Shown one piece after another: positions 31,525-44,182 of a stretch of 64,000 nucleotides of DNA. This DNA comes from Misgurnus anguillicaudatus. Taxonomy: Eukaryota > Chordata > Actinopteri > Cypriniformes > Cobitidae. Under the pieces are notes generated by a model. That model worked only from the letters and a program-made list of their open reading frames with translations. It was not told the DNA's origin and did no database searches. Position numbers and translations under genes: made by a program. Position 1 is the stretch's first letter. Every line of letters begins with the position of its first letter. Location: NCBI RefSeq assembly GCF_027580225.2, contig NC_073351.2, positions 5,684,501 through 5,748,500 on the forward strand. Reading direction: 5' to 3'.

Positions 31525-33040
31525 CTTTTTGCTCATTTTTATGTTTTAAAGAAACCTTCCCATTTTTGAAAGGTGATAAAAAGAGAACTAATGAAGGTAG
31601 GATAAAAAGTTTTGTTTGTTTGAAAGCAGAGGGTCTGTTCTTTCATTTCATATATTTCACTGATTCTTGAAACTTTGTCAAAAACATGTCCCACTAAGAA
31701 AAGTGCTAATTATAATGTTGGAAATTACTAAAATTTTCATGAAGAAAAAAAATCAATGTTATAATCAGGGGGTCCTTTGCACATATGTAAGGTTCTTTTA
31801 TAGGTTTATTTTTATTTTTTTATTAATTTAATGATTATATGCTGGCCCATTGCCTACAAAATCAGCTGTCCTTGGTTAAGAGATAATCATTTCAACTTGA
31901 TTGAAAAAGCCAAAAGTAATAATTGAATAGAATAATATATTTACCACATGAAAGAGCACATTGTAATATATATATTAAAAACTACAAACAGTGAGTTTTG
32001 AACAACATTTACTATTATTTTGTGAATGCTCAAAATGTGTCCCACATATTCGTCACCACCATCAGATATTTATAAAAAGCAATAAAATCAGACAACTACA
32101 GGGTCAACTGCATTCCTGAGGACCCCATTTTCAAACCTTCAGCTCTTCTGCATGCTTCAAGATCACTCAAGCTCCTGTATGTTTGCTATTTTCTCTTAAA
32201 CTTGCTCATATTTTTGGGCACTGCTACTGTGACAACCATAACATGTCAACACCGTCATCTTTGAAAAAAATATTAGATTAGATTATGAAATAAATTTATC
32301 ATTTTTAAGAAGAGGTCTGAATTAGCTAGCAACAGAGGGGAAACAAGATGGCTAATGTGCTCAACTCATCTATTTTTTTATCTATATTAGGTTTTTGTCA
32401 CCACCGTCAGATGTCACCACCGTCAGTTTTCTTTCTTTTCTCTCAGGTTTTATGTATTTTAGGAAGTTATATGATTTGATATTTGTTCATCACAGTGCTC
32501 AAGATTGTTCTTTTTTGGACCAAATATTTACATAAAGTTTAAGCAAGAAGCCATTGACTTGAGTGGTATACATTTTGGAATAATGAGGCCAAAGTCACCA
32601 CCGTCAGATTAGTGTCACCACCGTCAGACGGAGATTTATTTGTTTTAAATGAATATGAATATGCTTTGTTTCTTCAGTGCTGTTGAGTTATTAAATTAAT
32701 AGTTTCTATTAATACAAAAATATGTTTATTAAATAAAAAAATTATTACTTTTTCCATTTAGGCTTAAAGGAAATGTTGTATGAGTAATAACTGGAAAAAG
32801 CCTATTTTATGAATAAAATACGAACAGGGGAGGCTGCACCGGTAAATTGCTGAACAACCAAGACCTTGATCTATAATGATATACCTTCAGATTTTGTAAT
32901 TTAACTAACTTTTTTTTTCAAAATTTCAACCTGTTTTGTCCAAATTCCCAAGAATCACTGATTTGTATATTATAGAAGAAAACTTTCCTGGAAGGCATTT
33001 TGTGAAAATCACAAAAAAATGCTGGCAACTTTAATGCTCA
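31525..33040. mobile_element. Inverted copy of the TTAACTCTTTCC-type element, split by an insertion
   Basis: The left part (31525-31657, with AGGTGATAAAAAGAGAACTAATG) and right part (32964-33040, with CTGGAAGGCATTT and AAATGCTGGCAACTTT) match the reverse complement of the compact element at 36608-37088. They are interrupted by about 1.3 kb. Its own outer ends have decayed. Confidence 0.6.
31658..32963. mobile_element. Insertion with inverted ends and repeated GTCACCACCGTCAG motifs
   Basis: The left end CACTGATTCTTGAAACTTTG is inverted at the right end (CCAAATTCCCAAGAATCACTG). Inside, the 14-mer GTCACCACCGTCAG or a one-base variant occurs at 32052, 32397, 32413, 32594 and 32614, with a weaker one at 32244, all on the same strand. 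No transposase is recognisable. Confidence 0.6.
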
Positions 33041-34575
33041 AAACTTTGGCTCAAATCATGAGTTCAAATCATGGACTTGTTTAGAGTCGTTCACATTATA
33101 ACGATACTATAACTATAAAAAAAATATATTTAAAATTATTTAGAAATAAAATGCATGACAGACAGACAGGTGTAATCACAATAATTTATTTATTGCAAAT
33201 TTTTAAAAGCAGTACCAAAAGTAGTTAAAAAGCCTAAAGTCAAGACAATTAAACAAAATTGCTAGTGCATTGTCTAATTTATGTATGTTAATATCATTAA
33301 TGTGATAGGAGGATGTAAAACTTTTGGCTTTAAAAGCAATCACTGACTAATTTCTTATATGATTTATTTTGTTACTATTGTGCCAGTAAGATATGAATAG
33401 GGGATTGTCCAAAAAAGAAATCTGTCAACAAATTATTACAAAGGCCCACACATCCAGCATTGTATCTTTCTTCTTGGTCTCAGCCCTCAAAGTCATAGTT
33501 TTGTCTTGGTCTCGACAACCTTTGGTCTTGTCTTGGTCTAGGTGGTCTCGACCACAACACTGGCATTGCCCGAGCTGCGCATACAGAGAGCCATTGTGCT
33601 CTCACGCTGACTGTGTTTGCAGCATGCATTATAAGCATATAACACGTAGATGGGTGCTTGTGCAAATGTTTGTGCCTTTCATTTATTCATCCATCATTTC
33701 AGGTTCTACTTTGTGCTAAAATACATTAATGACGCATGCGCTTAATTGATAACGTTTGCTGTGCTAACCACTGCTGTGTCGTGTTGCTGATGTATTAGCT
33801 TCATAAAAGAAGCATTATCTCTAATCCCACACAGCAGACAGTAATTATCATAGAACTATCAGAGCAACATCTGAGCAACTAAAATCTAATTTTTCTGTCT
33901 GGACTTTTGCGCATCACCTTCTAGACAGTGTGATTACGAATATGATCAGATTCCCATCACATAAATAACAGCACGGTGTCGAGTAGGGCGTGCGGTGGGA
34001 GGATCACGTCACTTTTACCTCAAGCACTTTGTTTAACCGAACATACACACACAAGTACCCTTAGGTGAGGTTTTATAATTTAACACACACTATAGATACA
34101 GGTATGAATCAAAGTATGAATTCACACAAAGAGTGTGCTTGAGATACACGGGTGAATCAGTTTTATGCCTTTGCGCTTAAATCTCAGTTACTGTATGCAG
34201 TCAAATAATATGCAGTCTTTTACATAGTATGTCCACTGTGATTTTTTTCAGCTGTGTATACTTTGTTAGGAGAACCGTCTTACAGTACTGTCACATTTCT
34301 CTTGGTGACAGTCGCACAGAGTTACCAGAAAAATATGCACGTACGATGGTGTATCTAGCAACCCATGAAATCTGTCTACAGCAGGACTGAATGAAACAAA
34401 GAAATGAGAAGGATATTTGAACTTTTATAGATCAAAAAAGAATGAGAAATACATCATTCAATATTCAGACAAGCTAGCTGCTCTTTGTGATAATTTTAGA
34501 AAATAGAAAATGTCTCCACAGTGCTAAAGGCTGATGATTAAAATGTAAGAAACAAGTAGACGTGTTTACAGTACA
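33041..34575. other. No gene; one probable hAT end
   Basis: At 33476-33563 the minus strand reads CAGTGTTGTGGTCGAGACC followed by GAGACCAAGAC repeats, the form of a common fish hAT end. The rest shows nothing recognisable. Confidence 0.4.
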
Positions 34576-34579
34576 CTCG

Positions 34580-35310
34580 TTTCCATTACCCTTCAAATTG
34601 CACAAATTGAAAAAGCTAAATGAAAATGTGCTCAATGGAAACTTGCAAAAACTCCAATATATCGCAAAAAAGGTTAAATGCTTGGGTGAGGTGGTTTTTC
34701 GGTCAATTCGAAAAAAACATATCACAAAACTGTAACCCCGGATTTCCACCGACTGCGGAATGGCTGCGGATCCGCTGCGGAACGGCAGTGGAGTCAATCG
34801 GTTTCCATTCAAGTCAATGTGTGTATTTCCACTGACTGCGTTCCGAATCGGTCACAGCTCCAGCCATCCACAGCCCTCCGGAACAAATACGCAGAGCTTC
34901 TATTTTTGCAGGATGCCAGACAGCTCCGCAGGGCGGAGCCATGACTATATTGCTTGATCATACCCAAATTCGCGAGATCTCATGTTGTGATGTGGGCTGG
35001 TCCAGCAAAACGTCATAATTTAACATCATAATGGGCAGAGACAGAACTAGATATTGCGCAATCATCAGGTGAATTTGCGAGACGTCATGGGTCCTCGGCA
35101 CTTCAGCACGCAGCCGCTCTGCAACAAATACGCAACTGGTGGGTATTGGCAGACAGTGGAGTGCCGAGCCGTAACACAGCTGAGCCGATCTGCAGCCGCT
35201 CCGCGGTCGGTGGAAATCCGGGGTAATGGAAACAGTTGGAATGCAATGGAAACAAGTTTTTTTTTGCATTTACAGGTCACTTGACGTGTGTAAAAGTCAC
35301 ATGATCATTC
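34580..35310. mobile_element. TTTCCATTAC-type MITE carrying a nested insertion
   Basis: GTTTCCATTACCCTTCAAATTGC and a downstream GGTGGTTTTTC...CAATTCG segment match a second copy at 38562-38765. It is interrupted by the TAA-flanked element at 34736-35223 and resumes with TGGAAACAGTTGG. Confidence 0.5.
34736..35223. mobile_element. Nested TAA-flanked DNA transposon (PIF/Harbinger-like)
   Basis: Ends CCCCGGATTTCCACCGACTG and CGGTCGGTGGAAATCCGGGG are almost perfect inverted repeats of about 40 bp. TAA is duplicated (34733-34735, 35224-35226). 488 bp, non-coding. High end identity suggests it is younger than its host MITE. Confidence 0.8.
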
Positions 35311-35646
35311 TGTAAATATGGCACGGTATGTTTGGTTGGAGGACAAGACAGAAGAGGTCTGTTAGACTTCATGCGGCGTTGCAAGAACCAACAAATGAGA
35401 TCAAAATACAGTAAGAGCGATTCAAAATTTTGAAAAACACCCGATTCAGTTCATCAGCTTGTTAGTGTATTAATTAAGGAAACGTTTCAAACATTCTGGC
35501 AGAAGCCTGATGAGTGGATTCAGGTGTTTCATATAAGGAGACATCTAACATTTTCTGGGAGGGGGGGTCGAGGACTGGAGTTGAGAATCACTGGTGTAGT
35601 GGACGGTGCTCTTCACCCTATACTTTCCTGTCGTTAATAATAAAAA

Positions 35647-35703
<57 letters not shown>

Positions 35704-35856
35704 ATTAAAAGTTTTGTGCAAATCTTTATTTGAAACTAGGATGACTCTACTAAAAAGACTAGCGTTGATGCTCATATGATGTTGTGTTTTGGATACAAGA
35801 GTCCAGCGGGAGATATTGGTGTGCTGATGCTAAATTCACATTTAGGCAAGGCACCC
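35311..35856. other. No gene; microsatellite and a truncated MITE piece
   Basis: Contains the AT microsatellite below and, near 35365, a piece of the 24379-24547 MITE family. Confidence 0.5.
35642..35701. repeat. Poly(A) plus (AT)n microsatellite
   Basis: An A run of about 13 then about 23 AT units. Confidence 0.98.
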
Positions 35857-36077
35857 TTACAAAAATTAACCATGGTTTTATTGTGGTGAAAATGTAGTAA
35901 ACACGTTTTTTTTTTATTGATTACTATCAGCAAAACCATGGTTTAACTACACTAACCATGGTTTAACTATAGTTTTTGAAAACCCTGATTGTCAAAACCA
36001 AACCATGGTTATTTTGTGGTGACCATGGTTTTACTACAGTTTTTTTTTTTTACTAAAACCATGGTTAATTTTAGTAA
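35857..36077. mobile_element. Second palindromic AACCATGGTT MITE
   Basis: Ends TTACAAAAATTAACCATGG and CCATGGTTAATTTTAGTAA; same family as 21672-21868. Confidence 0.7.
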
Positions 36078-36603
36078 GGGCAAGTTTATTTGTATAACAC
36101 ATTTCATACACAGTGTTAATTTAGCATAATTCAATCCCAAATCTTCATATAAGAGCTTTCTGCTGACACTTTCTGTACAAACACATCCCAGATGAACACG
36201 AGGATGTGAGGAGTTGATTCTTCATTTTTTCCAAATCAAGTCTGTCACAAACATGCAGCTGGGGGAGCAGCAAATGACAATGAGGGAATAAAGGAAGAAA
36301 TAAGGGGAAAGGGAAGGAATTAAGAGAAGGTAGGATGCATGGCAGAAAAGTTAAAAAGAAAGACTGGTCTTGGGTGTGCAGTAGGTGCACACCAAAAAAT
36401 AATCTGGCTGAATTTTCCCGATTTCCCCCTTACGGCAATCCTAGGTAAAGTCCCAATCTATAGGAAAAAAACTGGTAAACCATACTGTGACTTTTTTCAT
36501 AATCTTTCTTACATTTTGAAAATCTGATTTGGTTTAAAAAATATTTTGGTGTGGCCCAAGCTTAAGTTATTAAGTTTTTTATCTACAAATTCAAACTTGG
36601 CAC
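36078..36603. other. No gene seen
   Basis: A short purine-rich stretch at 36270-36340; nothing else. Confidence 0.5.
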
Positions 36604-36607
36604 TTAA

Positions 36608-37088
36608 CTCTTTCCCGCCGTCATTTTTTTTAAAAGTTGCCAGCCAGCGCCAGCATTTTTTATGATTTTCACAAAAGTTTAATGCCTTCCAGAAAATGTT
36701 CACAATATAAACAAACAATATAGCTAATGAAAGAACATACCCTCTGCTTTCAAATAAAAAAAACTTTCATCCTACCTTCATTAGTTCTCTTTTTATCACC
36801 TCTCAAATATGGGTAGGTTTCTTCAAAAATGCCCAATTTTGAGCAAAATGCTGAGATAATTCCTTTTTTGTGAAGGAGTTTTGATAGAGATCAGATGCAG
36901 AGCGATCTTTAAAACATACATGGAGTTTTCCTCTTTCACCTGAAGTGCTAATTCCAGGTTGTAGAAGTTGCAGAAGTGCGCCACCTGGTAGATAATTGCG
37001 GTATTGTGGAAAGCCGTAAATTCTCGTCATTGGCAGGGAAGCGTTTTCTCTTAATTGATGAGTTATCTCGTCAATGGCGGCAAAAGAG
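36608..37088. mobile_element. TTAA-flanked MITE starting CTCTTTCCCGCC
   Basis: CTCTTTCCCGCC at the left is loosely inverted by GGCGGCAAAAGAG at the right, with TTAA on both sides (36604-36607, 37089-37092). A TTAA site fits piggyBac or Kolobok. This family differs from the TTAAAGG group. A larger inverted relative is at 31525-33040. Confidence 0.7.
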
Positions 37089-37092
37089 TTAA

Positions 37093-38209
37093 AATGCCAG
37101 GGCAGGTCACGGTTATATGTCACCATTGCTTTGGAGTCTTTTGAAGTAACTAAAACCAAAATATTAAACAAAAATAAATCAAAACACTAGTGACATTTTT
37201 AAAAACTAAAATATCCACATACAGTGCTTTTGTTTATATGGTGCTTATAGTACATGGCCCTGACAAGTCATCATATGCTTACACTGTATACAAAAAGAGC
37301 TTGGACATTAAGGGCACACTTACATTATACTTAACCTTACCGAACCGTACCTGAGTGCGATTTTCCCCCCTCCCACTTAAAAGTTCAGCCCCCAATGTTT
37401 TCCAACCATCAAATGAGATAAATTTTAAATGTACAGAAGTATTGCTTTGCTTTAGGGTCATTGTAGCAGTTACCCTGATCATGTGCTCTCTACTGCCTAA
37501 CATGAAAATTATTTTCATCATTTCAGAGTTCATTAGCATTATTCCCTCTCAGCAGAAGGAGAAATTAGCATTTTGTATCCATAAACTCGGAAGCGCTCTC
37601 ACACACATTGAGATTGAGAGTTGGCTCTGGGGACAGTGGTAAAGCCACGGAGCAACCCAGTGAATCGATAGGTCTTTCCATTGCAAGCTTTGAAATCGAT
37701 GTTCATGGGAAAAGAAGCTGTAGTCTTTGAATAAATTGAAGACATTCAAGCAGCAATCGACAAAAGCTCAAACAAAAAGCCCTCCCTGGGCTGAACAAAA
37801 TATAAATAGAAATCTGAATTATCTGCTTATGACCTCTTGCAAGATTTTCTGAATCTGTGAATTCTCAACAGGTTAAAAGATAACAGCATCTTAAAAACAG
37901 GTGATGGGTAGACTTTTTTCTGTTCATGAGAGGATGTTTTGTTTATTTTTGATAGTGACAGCAGGTTTATGGACTGATCTCTTGATCTGTGCTGGTGACT
38001 GTATTCCCAGCCGTTTTGCACAGTGTGTAAGGTGATTTGTCTCTGGATGTTCTCATTTTTGCATCTCTGTATGTGTGTTTGATGCCACCTCTAGTATGTT
38101 GTCAAAAGTCCTGTTGTTGTGATCTTACACACAAAAATATATTTTTTCACAGATTTCAGCCGAAAGGACACAGGCAATAAATTTTAATTTAGTTATAAAC
38201 ATAGGTTCG
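37093..38209. other. No gene seen
   Basis: No recognisable coding or repeat structure. Confidence 0.5.
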
Positions 38210-38480
38210 GGAGGAGCCTAAATATTAAGGCCTGTCAATCATCATTATGGCCGTATATAAGGCAGCCTTCAGGTCTCCGCGTCCAGCTGCAATTTTTCCG
38301 TTTGCAATCCCTCCTCCTCCCCATCTCCCCCTCACTCTCTCTTTCTTCCTCTGTGCAGTTCTGTTGCAAAGGGGTTAAACTTGGGGGTCGAGCCCCAGCC
38401 TTAGGATCGATCTCCCTGAAGGTTCATAGGTCAGGTACAGAGCTCCCTTCGATGACGGCAAGTCAAGTTTGTTTACCAAT
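38210..38480 (+). mobile_element. Second TTCGGGAGGAGC promoter-like repeat
   Basis: Same opening as 28118, a GTATATAAGGCA box at about 38253 and a long CT-rich run (38308-38355). Probably the same LTR-like family; ends not defined. Confidence 0.35.
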
Positions 38481-38561
38481 AATCATACGATTCTGAATGC
38501 GCAGACAAACTAGTGAAATCTAGACTAACCTTGAATCAGTTTATATATACTAGCTGAATTT

Positions 38562-38765
38562 CCATTACTCATTAAAATGCTCAAATTGACATTGCGAACT
38601 GTAAATACAGCCAATGTAAAACGTCAATTTTACAAAAACTCCCATATATTGCAAAAAAAAAAGTTTTTACGCTCGCATAAGGTGGTTTTTCAAGCAATTC
38701 GGAAAAGGGGGATTTCTGTAATAGAAAGCGTTTATTTTCAGGTCACCTGATGCAAGTTAGTGACA
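38562..38765. mobile_element. TTTCCATTAC-type MITE, second copy
   Basis: Shares TTTCCATTACTC, AAAACTCC-ATATATTGC, GGTGGTTTTTC-AA-CAATTCGG and CAGGTCAC with 34580-35310. Confidence 0.45.
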
Positions 38766-38934
38766 TAATTATTATTTGAAGATGAAGTGTTATGTACTAA
38801 AACCTCTCGGAAACACCTCAATACATGTCTGCTCCCAAGTATAAGAGGCTTTCCTTGCCAATAATGTTTGGATAATACTCCTACATCTTTTTTGATTTAA
38901 AATAATGTACTATTACCTCCAAGTAGAGGTCTTC

Positions 38935-39935
38935 TCAGGTCCAAAAAATGTACCCAACCCAAAATGCCCCAAATCACTTTATACCCGAACCAGACGTGCA
39001 TAAATAATTTTTATTAAAAGTAAGACCCGACCCGAGACAAACCAGAGAAAATTATGCTGCCTTCACGTGCTATCGTAATTATGGTAAATACCAAAATCCC
39101 TCTTGGAAAATGCACATGAACACCCCTCATGTGGTAGAGGTCTACACGGGTCCAAAAATTCCTACCCGAACCCGATCAGACCCGTAAATGTGCTACACTG
39201 AACCGACCCGGACCCTTCTATTATTTAAAAGCTGGACCCGGATCCGACGCGGACCCGTCTATTATTTAAAATCTGGACCCGAACCCGTCCGGGAAGACAC
39301 AGACCCGACCAGCAAATATTCTTTAGCTAAATGTTATTAATAAGTCAATAAACAATTAGTGAAAATTAAACTTTTTGTCTTACCCATAGAAGTTAGTCTT
39401 CTCCCTCCTTGTACCTGACTGTGTGATGCACAATCCTTATTTCCAAGAAAGTTCCATCCATGTTATTCCTCTCTTGACAATTGAAATGTTTAATGCTTAT
39501 TCCAGCTTTAAAAGTCCACTTTAGAGTCATGGTGATTCATAACGCAGTTTTACATTTGTTGTGTATCGGGTCAACTTGCTTAATAATGTTTGCCCATTTG
39601 GATTATAATAACGATTGCTCGTTCAGTGCCATGGCTGCTTTCGTTAGCTTTACTTCTTTGCTATCATCTCTGTGCTCTTTGAGCAGAGTCGCGAAAACTT
39701 TAGATATAACAGCAAGACGGTCAATTTATAATATTATTATAAAAATTAGAGAAGTCAGTGCAAAATGTGCAGTATGGTGGAATAAGTCCCGCCTTCTAAA
39801 TAAAAGAGCCAATTGTCAAAGATAAAGTCATTGCGTCTCACTGCAGAAGCTCCTGACTGGTAGCCAGAGAAAGTCCGACCCGAACTAGTGGCAATTCTTT
39901 TTAACCCGACTGGACCCGAATGTAAACGGCACTGA
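38935..39935. mobile_element. ACCCGAACCCG-rich DNA-transposon fragments (hAT-like start)
   Basis: TAGAGGTCT followed by GGTCCAAAAA starts twice, at 38935 and 39125, and dispersed ACCCGA, GGACCC and GACCCG words run to about 39310 and again at 39868-39922. TAGAG starts suit hAT, but no matching right end is present, so both pieces look truncated. Confidence 0.45.
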
Positions 39936-40654
39936 CGTGTGTGCATTCTGCAGACTCACACGCAGCAGTCAGACAGAAAGAAACTCCTCGCAACCAATTT
40001 GGCGAGCTGCTCCATTTGTTTTACTTTGTTATTTGACGACGACACCAAGGTAACCGCTAAAATGTATGGGCAAGACATTGTTTGTGGTTATAAATATAAA
40101 TGTTTCTTGTGAGGCTTAATCTTTAAAAATGTCTAGGTGGTCTTAGATTATAATGAAGGAAGTAGATTATTAGGTTGAAATTGTTTAATTGAAATTATAA
40201 AAGGTGCCAAAGAATGCATTGAAATAATGTTAAATTGGGTCATAGGTGCTCTTAAACCCACTTCACGTGTTCTTCCAGTAGTGGGCACTTGTGCAATGTA
40301 AGCAATGTCAATAACATATATTTCAACAAAACTGGGAAGTTTGCGAGGAAAGGGAGTGGAATGCAGCCCAGATCTCCAGGATTACTTCACAATGGAAGGC
40401 AGGTGTTTAATAAGAGTAAGAAAAAACTGCTCCCCGTCTCCTATAAAGTGCACAATATTGGGCTTTTATCGCAATTTTGTATCGATGTCCTAAAACCTGA
40501 GTGAACAACTTCATTCCCTAGATTCATTCATTACCTTTTTACTCACAATGCACTTTGAGTGTTCATTCAATGTACACTTGCTAACTCACTTCTTCCCATG
40601 ATACAAATTGAAATGAATGTCTGACTGGAATCGGCTGAAGGATAATGACAGTAA

Positions 40655-40672
40655 ATAATAATAATAATAATA
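40655..40672 (+). repeat. Short (AAT)n tract
   Basis: Five to six AAT units directly before the probable solo LTR. Confidence 0.9.
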
Positions 40673-40676
40673 CTAA

Positions 40677-40958
40677 TGTCACATTTCTGTTTTGTGTCTC
40701 CCCAGTCCTGTACCTTTATTTTGAAATCTTGTCTCTGCCTGTCATGTTTGTAGTCCTTTGTAGTTCTTTGTGCATTGGTCATTGTGTTGATTGTTTCCCA
40801 GGTGTGTCTTGTTTCCTGGTTAACCCATGTGTACATTGCCCTTATGGTTCAGTTGTTCTTTGTCGAGTATTGTTTTATGTGTTCCTGTTTATGCTTCACG
40901 TACCCTTTTTGGATTTTTAATAAACTTGAAGATGCGTTTGGAGCCTGCCTCTCCGACA
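40677..40958 (+). mobile_element. Probable solo LTR
   Basis: Starts TGTCACATTTC and ends CTCCGACA, with AATAAA at 40919-40924 and no internal coding. The flanks (CTAA and CATA) do not form a clean duplication. The layout fits a 282-bp LTR left by recombination, but this is not certain. Confidence 0.5.
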
Positions 40959-40964
40959 CATAAT

Positions 40965-41525
40965 AATACACTTTATTTGTAATTTGCCTTTCTAGAAATG
41001 AAAGCGCTACAAACTGTATAGAACAAAACAGCAATCATAAATACACATTTCAAAAATTACAAATTAAAAACTTCACAAAAAGGTATAATGATTAATGATG
41101 CATTTCTAATAGATACAGGAAATGAGTTCCCTAACTTAATGCGCATTATAAGAATAGGCTCTTTCAGTCATGGTTTTCAATTTACAGCGATGCTGGCACA
41201 GAAAGAGAGAGAAAGAGAGATAGAGAGCCAGCAGAGCGGATAGAACGAGTAGGTACATTATAGAAGCTGTGACCAACACACAAATGTAATCTGGGGCCAA
41301 CCCATGTACTGCTTTATAAGTTAAAATCAGAATTTTAAAATCAATACGTGATGGACAGAAAGCCGGTGCAAATGCTCGAGCACAGGAGTGATGTGATGCT
41401 GTGAAAGTGTGTAAGTCAAAACATGTGCGGCTGAGTTTTGTATATATTGCAAAGAGAGAATTAGTCAAGCCTCGATGTGAAGAAGGCATGAATAGTCTGT
41501 CTCCATCAGGCCTAGAGAGAAGGGG
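40965..41525. repeat. Degenerate dispersed repeat, class unknown
   Basis: The 41280-41400 part (CCAACCCATGTACTGC, AGCCGGTGCAAATGC, GAGTGATGTGATG) resembles a segment found widely in fish repeats. I cannot assign it. A GAGA tract lies at 41205-41228. Confidence 0.3.
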
Positions 41526-42124
41526 TCTAATGTGATGTTTTTAAAGTGAGAACATCACATCGAAATGTCGCACCTTGACAGAAACACCACAAATATATGT
41601 TTTTTTTTAAAAAGGAGACATAGAATGATTGAATGGGGTATTTATTCTTGTTCTGTGATGTGACATGTAGACAACAACATTTTGGTTGGGTCTGTAATCA
41701 GATGTGAATACTACTAAAGTATTTAAGTTACATTTTCCAAGCATCTGTGCTTTGTCAGAGTGTTTGTCTTGGGAAAAAATTACTTTACACAAAATGTTCA
41801 CTACATTCTAAAGCATAGAATCATACTGTGTATTCCTTTTATATGTAAGGTATATTTGACGATGGGCCATTAAACTATAAGAAAATATTGCACACCCAAG
41901 GTAGTTATGTGTGTGCATTATTTCAATTATTTCGCTTATACCACGGTTACCACAAACATTGCTCTGGTGCCTATTTTTAAGACATTTGACAAGTCAGGTG
42001 TGTGGTTATCAAAAAATAATGCATACCCATGGAACATTTCTCAACCAATCAGAATACAGCATTCAACAGACCCGTGGTATAATGCATATTAAAATTGATA
42101 TAATACCTAATTACATTAAAATTG

Positions 42125-42370
42125 TGTACTTTTACTTTCTTGAGTAAAAGTACGAAATTACTTTTTACTTAAGTAAAAGTAAAAAAATTTACTAGATGTT
42201 TAATGCACTTAAATATTAAATATAAACCAAAAACTTGAAATTAAAATAAAAAATGATAATAAAATGCTTTGGAATGTATGTTTTCCAAAGAAAAACCCTA
42301 ATAAAATACAAATACTTTAAAATTTACCTTTATGTACAAAGTAAAAATACTTAAGTAGTGTCCACCTCTG
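42125..42370. mobile_element. hAT-like fragment ending TCCACCTCTG
   Basis: Several TACTTAAGTA and GTAAAAGTA words end in AAGTAGTGTCCACCTCTG. Inverted, this reads CAGAGGTGGACACTAC, a known form of fish hAT end. The other end is missing. Confidence 0.5.
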
Positions 42371-42719
42371 TCTGTAATGCCTTAGAAGCTTCCTAAAAAC
42401 CTCTCTCAGAAAGCTATATTAGGGTGGGGGATTTTAAACGTGCGGATTTGCACCTATTTGGCATCCATTCAGGCTTAACTGGCATCCTCATTATGAAATG
42501 CAAGCACTTGACGCTGATTGGCTGCCTTTGCTGCCATTCAAAACAATGTAAATTTCACCGTTTTTAGAACACGGACAGACCAAAATGTTACAGACAGAAG
42601 AGCACACCTCGAAACGTGACTCAACATTTCCCCTTGAACTTCGCGAACACTGCTGCAATTTACTTCTATTTGGAGGCGAGAGGCCAGATGTATGCAAATT
42701 ATTTTCAAGGGGATGGAAT

Positions 42720-43420
42720 TAAGGCTACACTTACATGGAAACGATCTGAAAAGAAACTGCAAAAGTGGCGTTGCGTTATCACTTTTTATTTCGCGTTTAT
42801 ATGAGCGCTTTGAGGGGGAAATCTACATGCATATGGTGACGCAAAAGTGTGTGATATTCGATGTAGTATGCACTCCAGGTGGCTAGGTGGCAATGTGAAG
42901 CACTGACACACAACAACACCAAGTCTGTGTGCCCACGTACAACCTTCTTCCTGGTTCTCCCAGGTCTCGTCCAAATTCGTCTGGTTTGCCTCCGACGAAT
43001 TGGCGCATCAACAATTTCACTGAGGTAATTAATGCACCTTCTCTGATCAGTAATACTAGCTGTGAATATTTCGTACAACTGCTGGAAAGACTTGTATATT
43101 TATCAGAGATGCTATGGCAAATTGAAGGTCCGACGTATGGAAATAATCAGACATGTTTGTTTTTTATTTTCCTGAACTGGCGCATGCCTGTGACGTAAAC
43201 GCGTATGCGACGAGAGCCACCGTGAGCAGACTTTTGCGATTTTACTCTTTAGACAAGAACGCGACCGGTAGATCGTTTTTAAGATTTCCACTCTGGAGGG
43301 TGGTTTCACTTTTTTGCGTTTTTAAGCCCACAAAACGCTGTTGCCATGTAAACGAAATGCACATCCGATAAAATATTTGTACGTTTTCACCCTCGAGTGT
43401 TCTCGTGTAAACAGGCCCTA
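42720..43420. mobile_element. Probable non-autonomous DNA transposon
   Basis: TAAGGCTACACTTACATGG on the left and GTGTAAACAGGCCCTA on the right are loosely inverted. The subterminal parts share GAAAAC, AAAACG and AAAGTGG motifs. Duplication not clear. Confidence 0.4.
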
Positions 43421-43617
43421 ATGAGAGTGCGAGGGAAGTGAGATGCATTTTACGTAATATATCTGTTGTTCAGAAATTTCTAAATAAGAATTTCTATGAA
43501 ATGAAGATGTTCAGAATGTTTTGCACTGTTTGTATGTTCGTGAATGCGGGATTACCGAGACTATCGTTATTCAACTAAGACAAGGTAAAATGTTTTTTCA
43601 TTCTCTGTCACCTTTAA

Positions 43618-44178
43618 AGGTATAGCGGAAGATTTTCCCGAATTATTTAAAAGAACCGCTCTGTTTACAAGTTTCTGTCGGCATGTTTACCGTGTCTGTG
43701 CGGTTCGTGACTTGTGCCAGGGCTAGCATCGCTAATCATAGCTTACATCAACTTTTACTAGCAGTGATTTAAATGGATTCTCCAAATAGCATGACAAAAT
43801 GTACCTTTCCAGTAGAAACTTCGTGTGGGAAGCCCAACCTGTCCTTTTAGCTCACGCCAGTGGCCAGCGTGTGAAATAGTCTCCCATAAACACTCTTTCT
43901 TTATAGTCCTTTCTCTTCTTGTCATACAATTCGTAGACACTTTTATCTTGCGACCCTCAGACATTTTGAAAAAAACACAGCGAGAACGCGAGCTTCAATG
44001 AATGGTTGAAACCGTAGCACAACACACATACACGTGAAAGTGCGCATGTGCAGCAAGCGAACCTAGAGGCGAGCACGTACGACGGTTATACGTCAACATA
44101 TAATCAGAATGATTGACATCTGGGATGACAAATAGTCTTGATGATCCACCCGGAAAACGAAAATCTTCCGCTATACCT
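43618..44178. mobile_element. TTAA-flanked MITE (T2/Kolobok-like), 561 bp
   Basis: AGGTATAGCGGAAGATTTTC and GAAAATCTTCCGCTATACCT are perfect inverted ends of 20 bp, flanked by TTAA (43614-43617, 44179-44182). It contains a 68-codon frame on the minus strand (43758-43964) with no recognised domain. Perfect ends suggest a fairly young insertion. Confidence 0.85.
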
Positions 44179-44182
44179 TTAA

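Noticed and set aside
39481..39825. 114-codon plus-strand frame
   Set aside because: Lies within an ACCCG-type transposon region; no recognisable domain.
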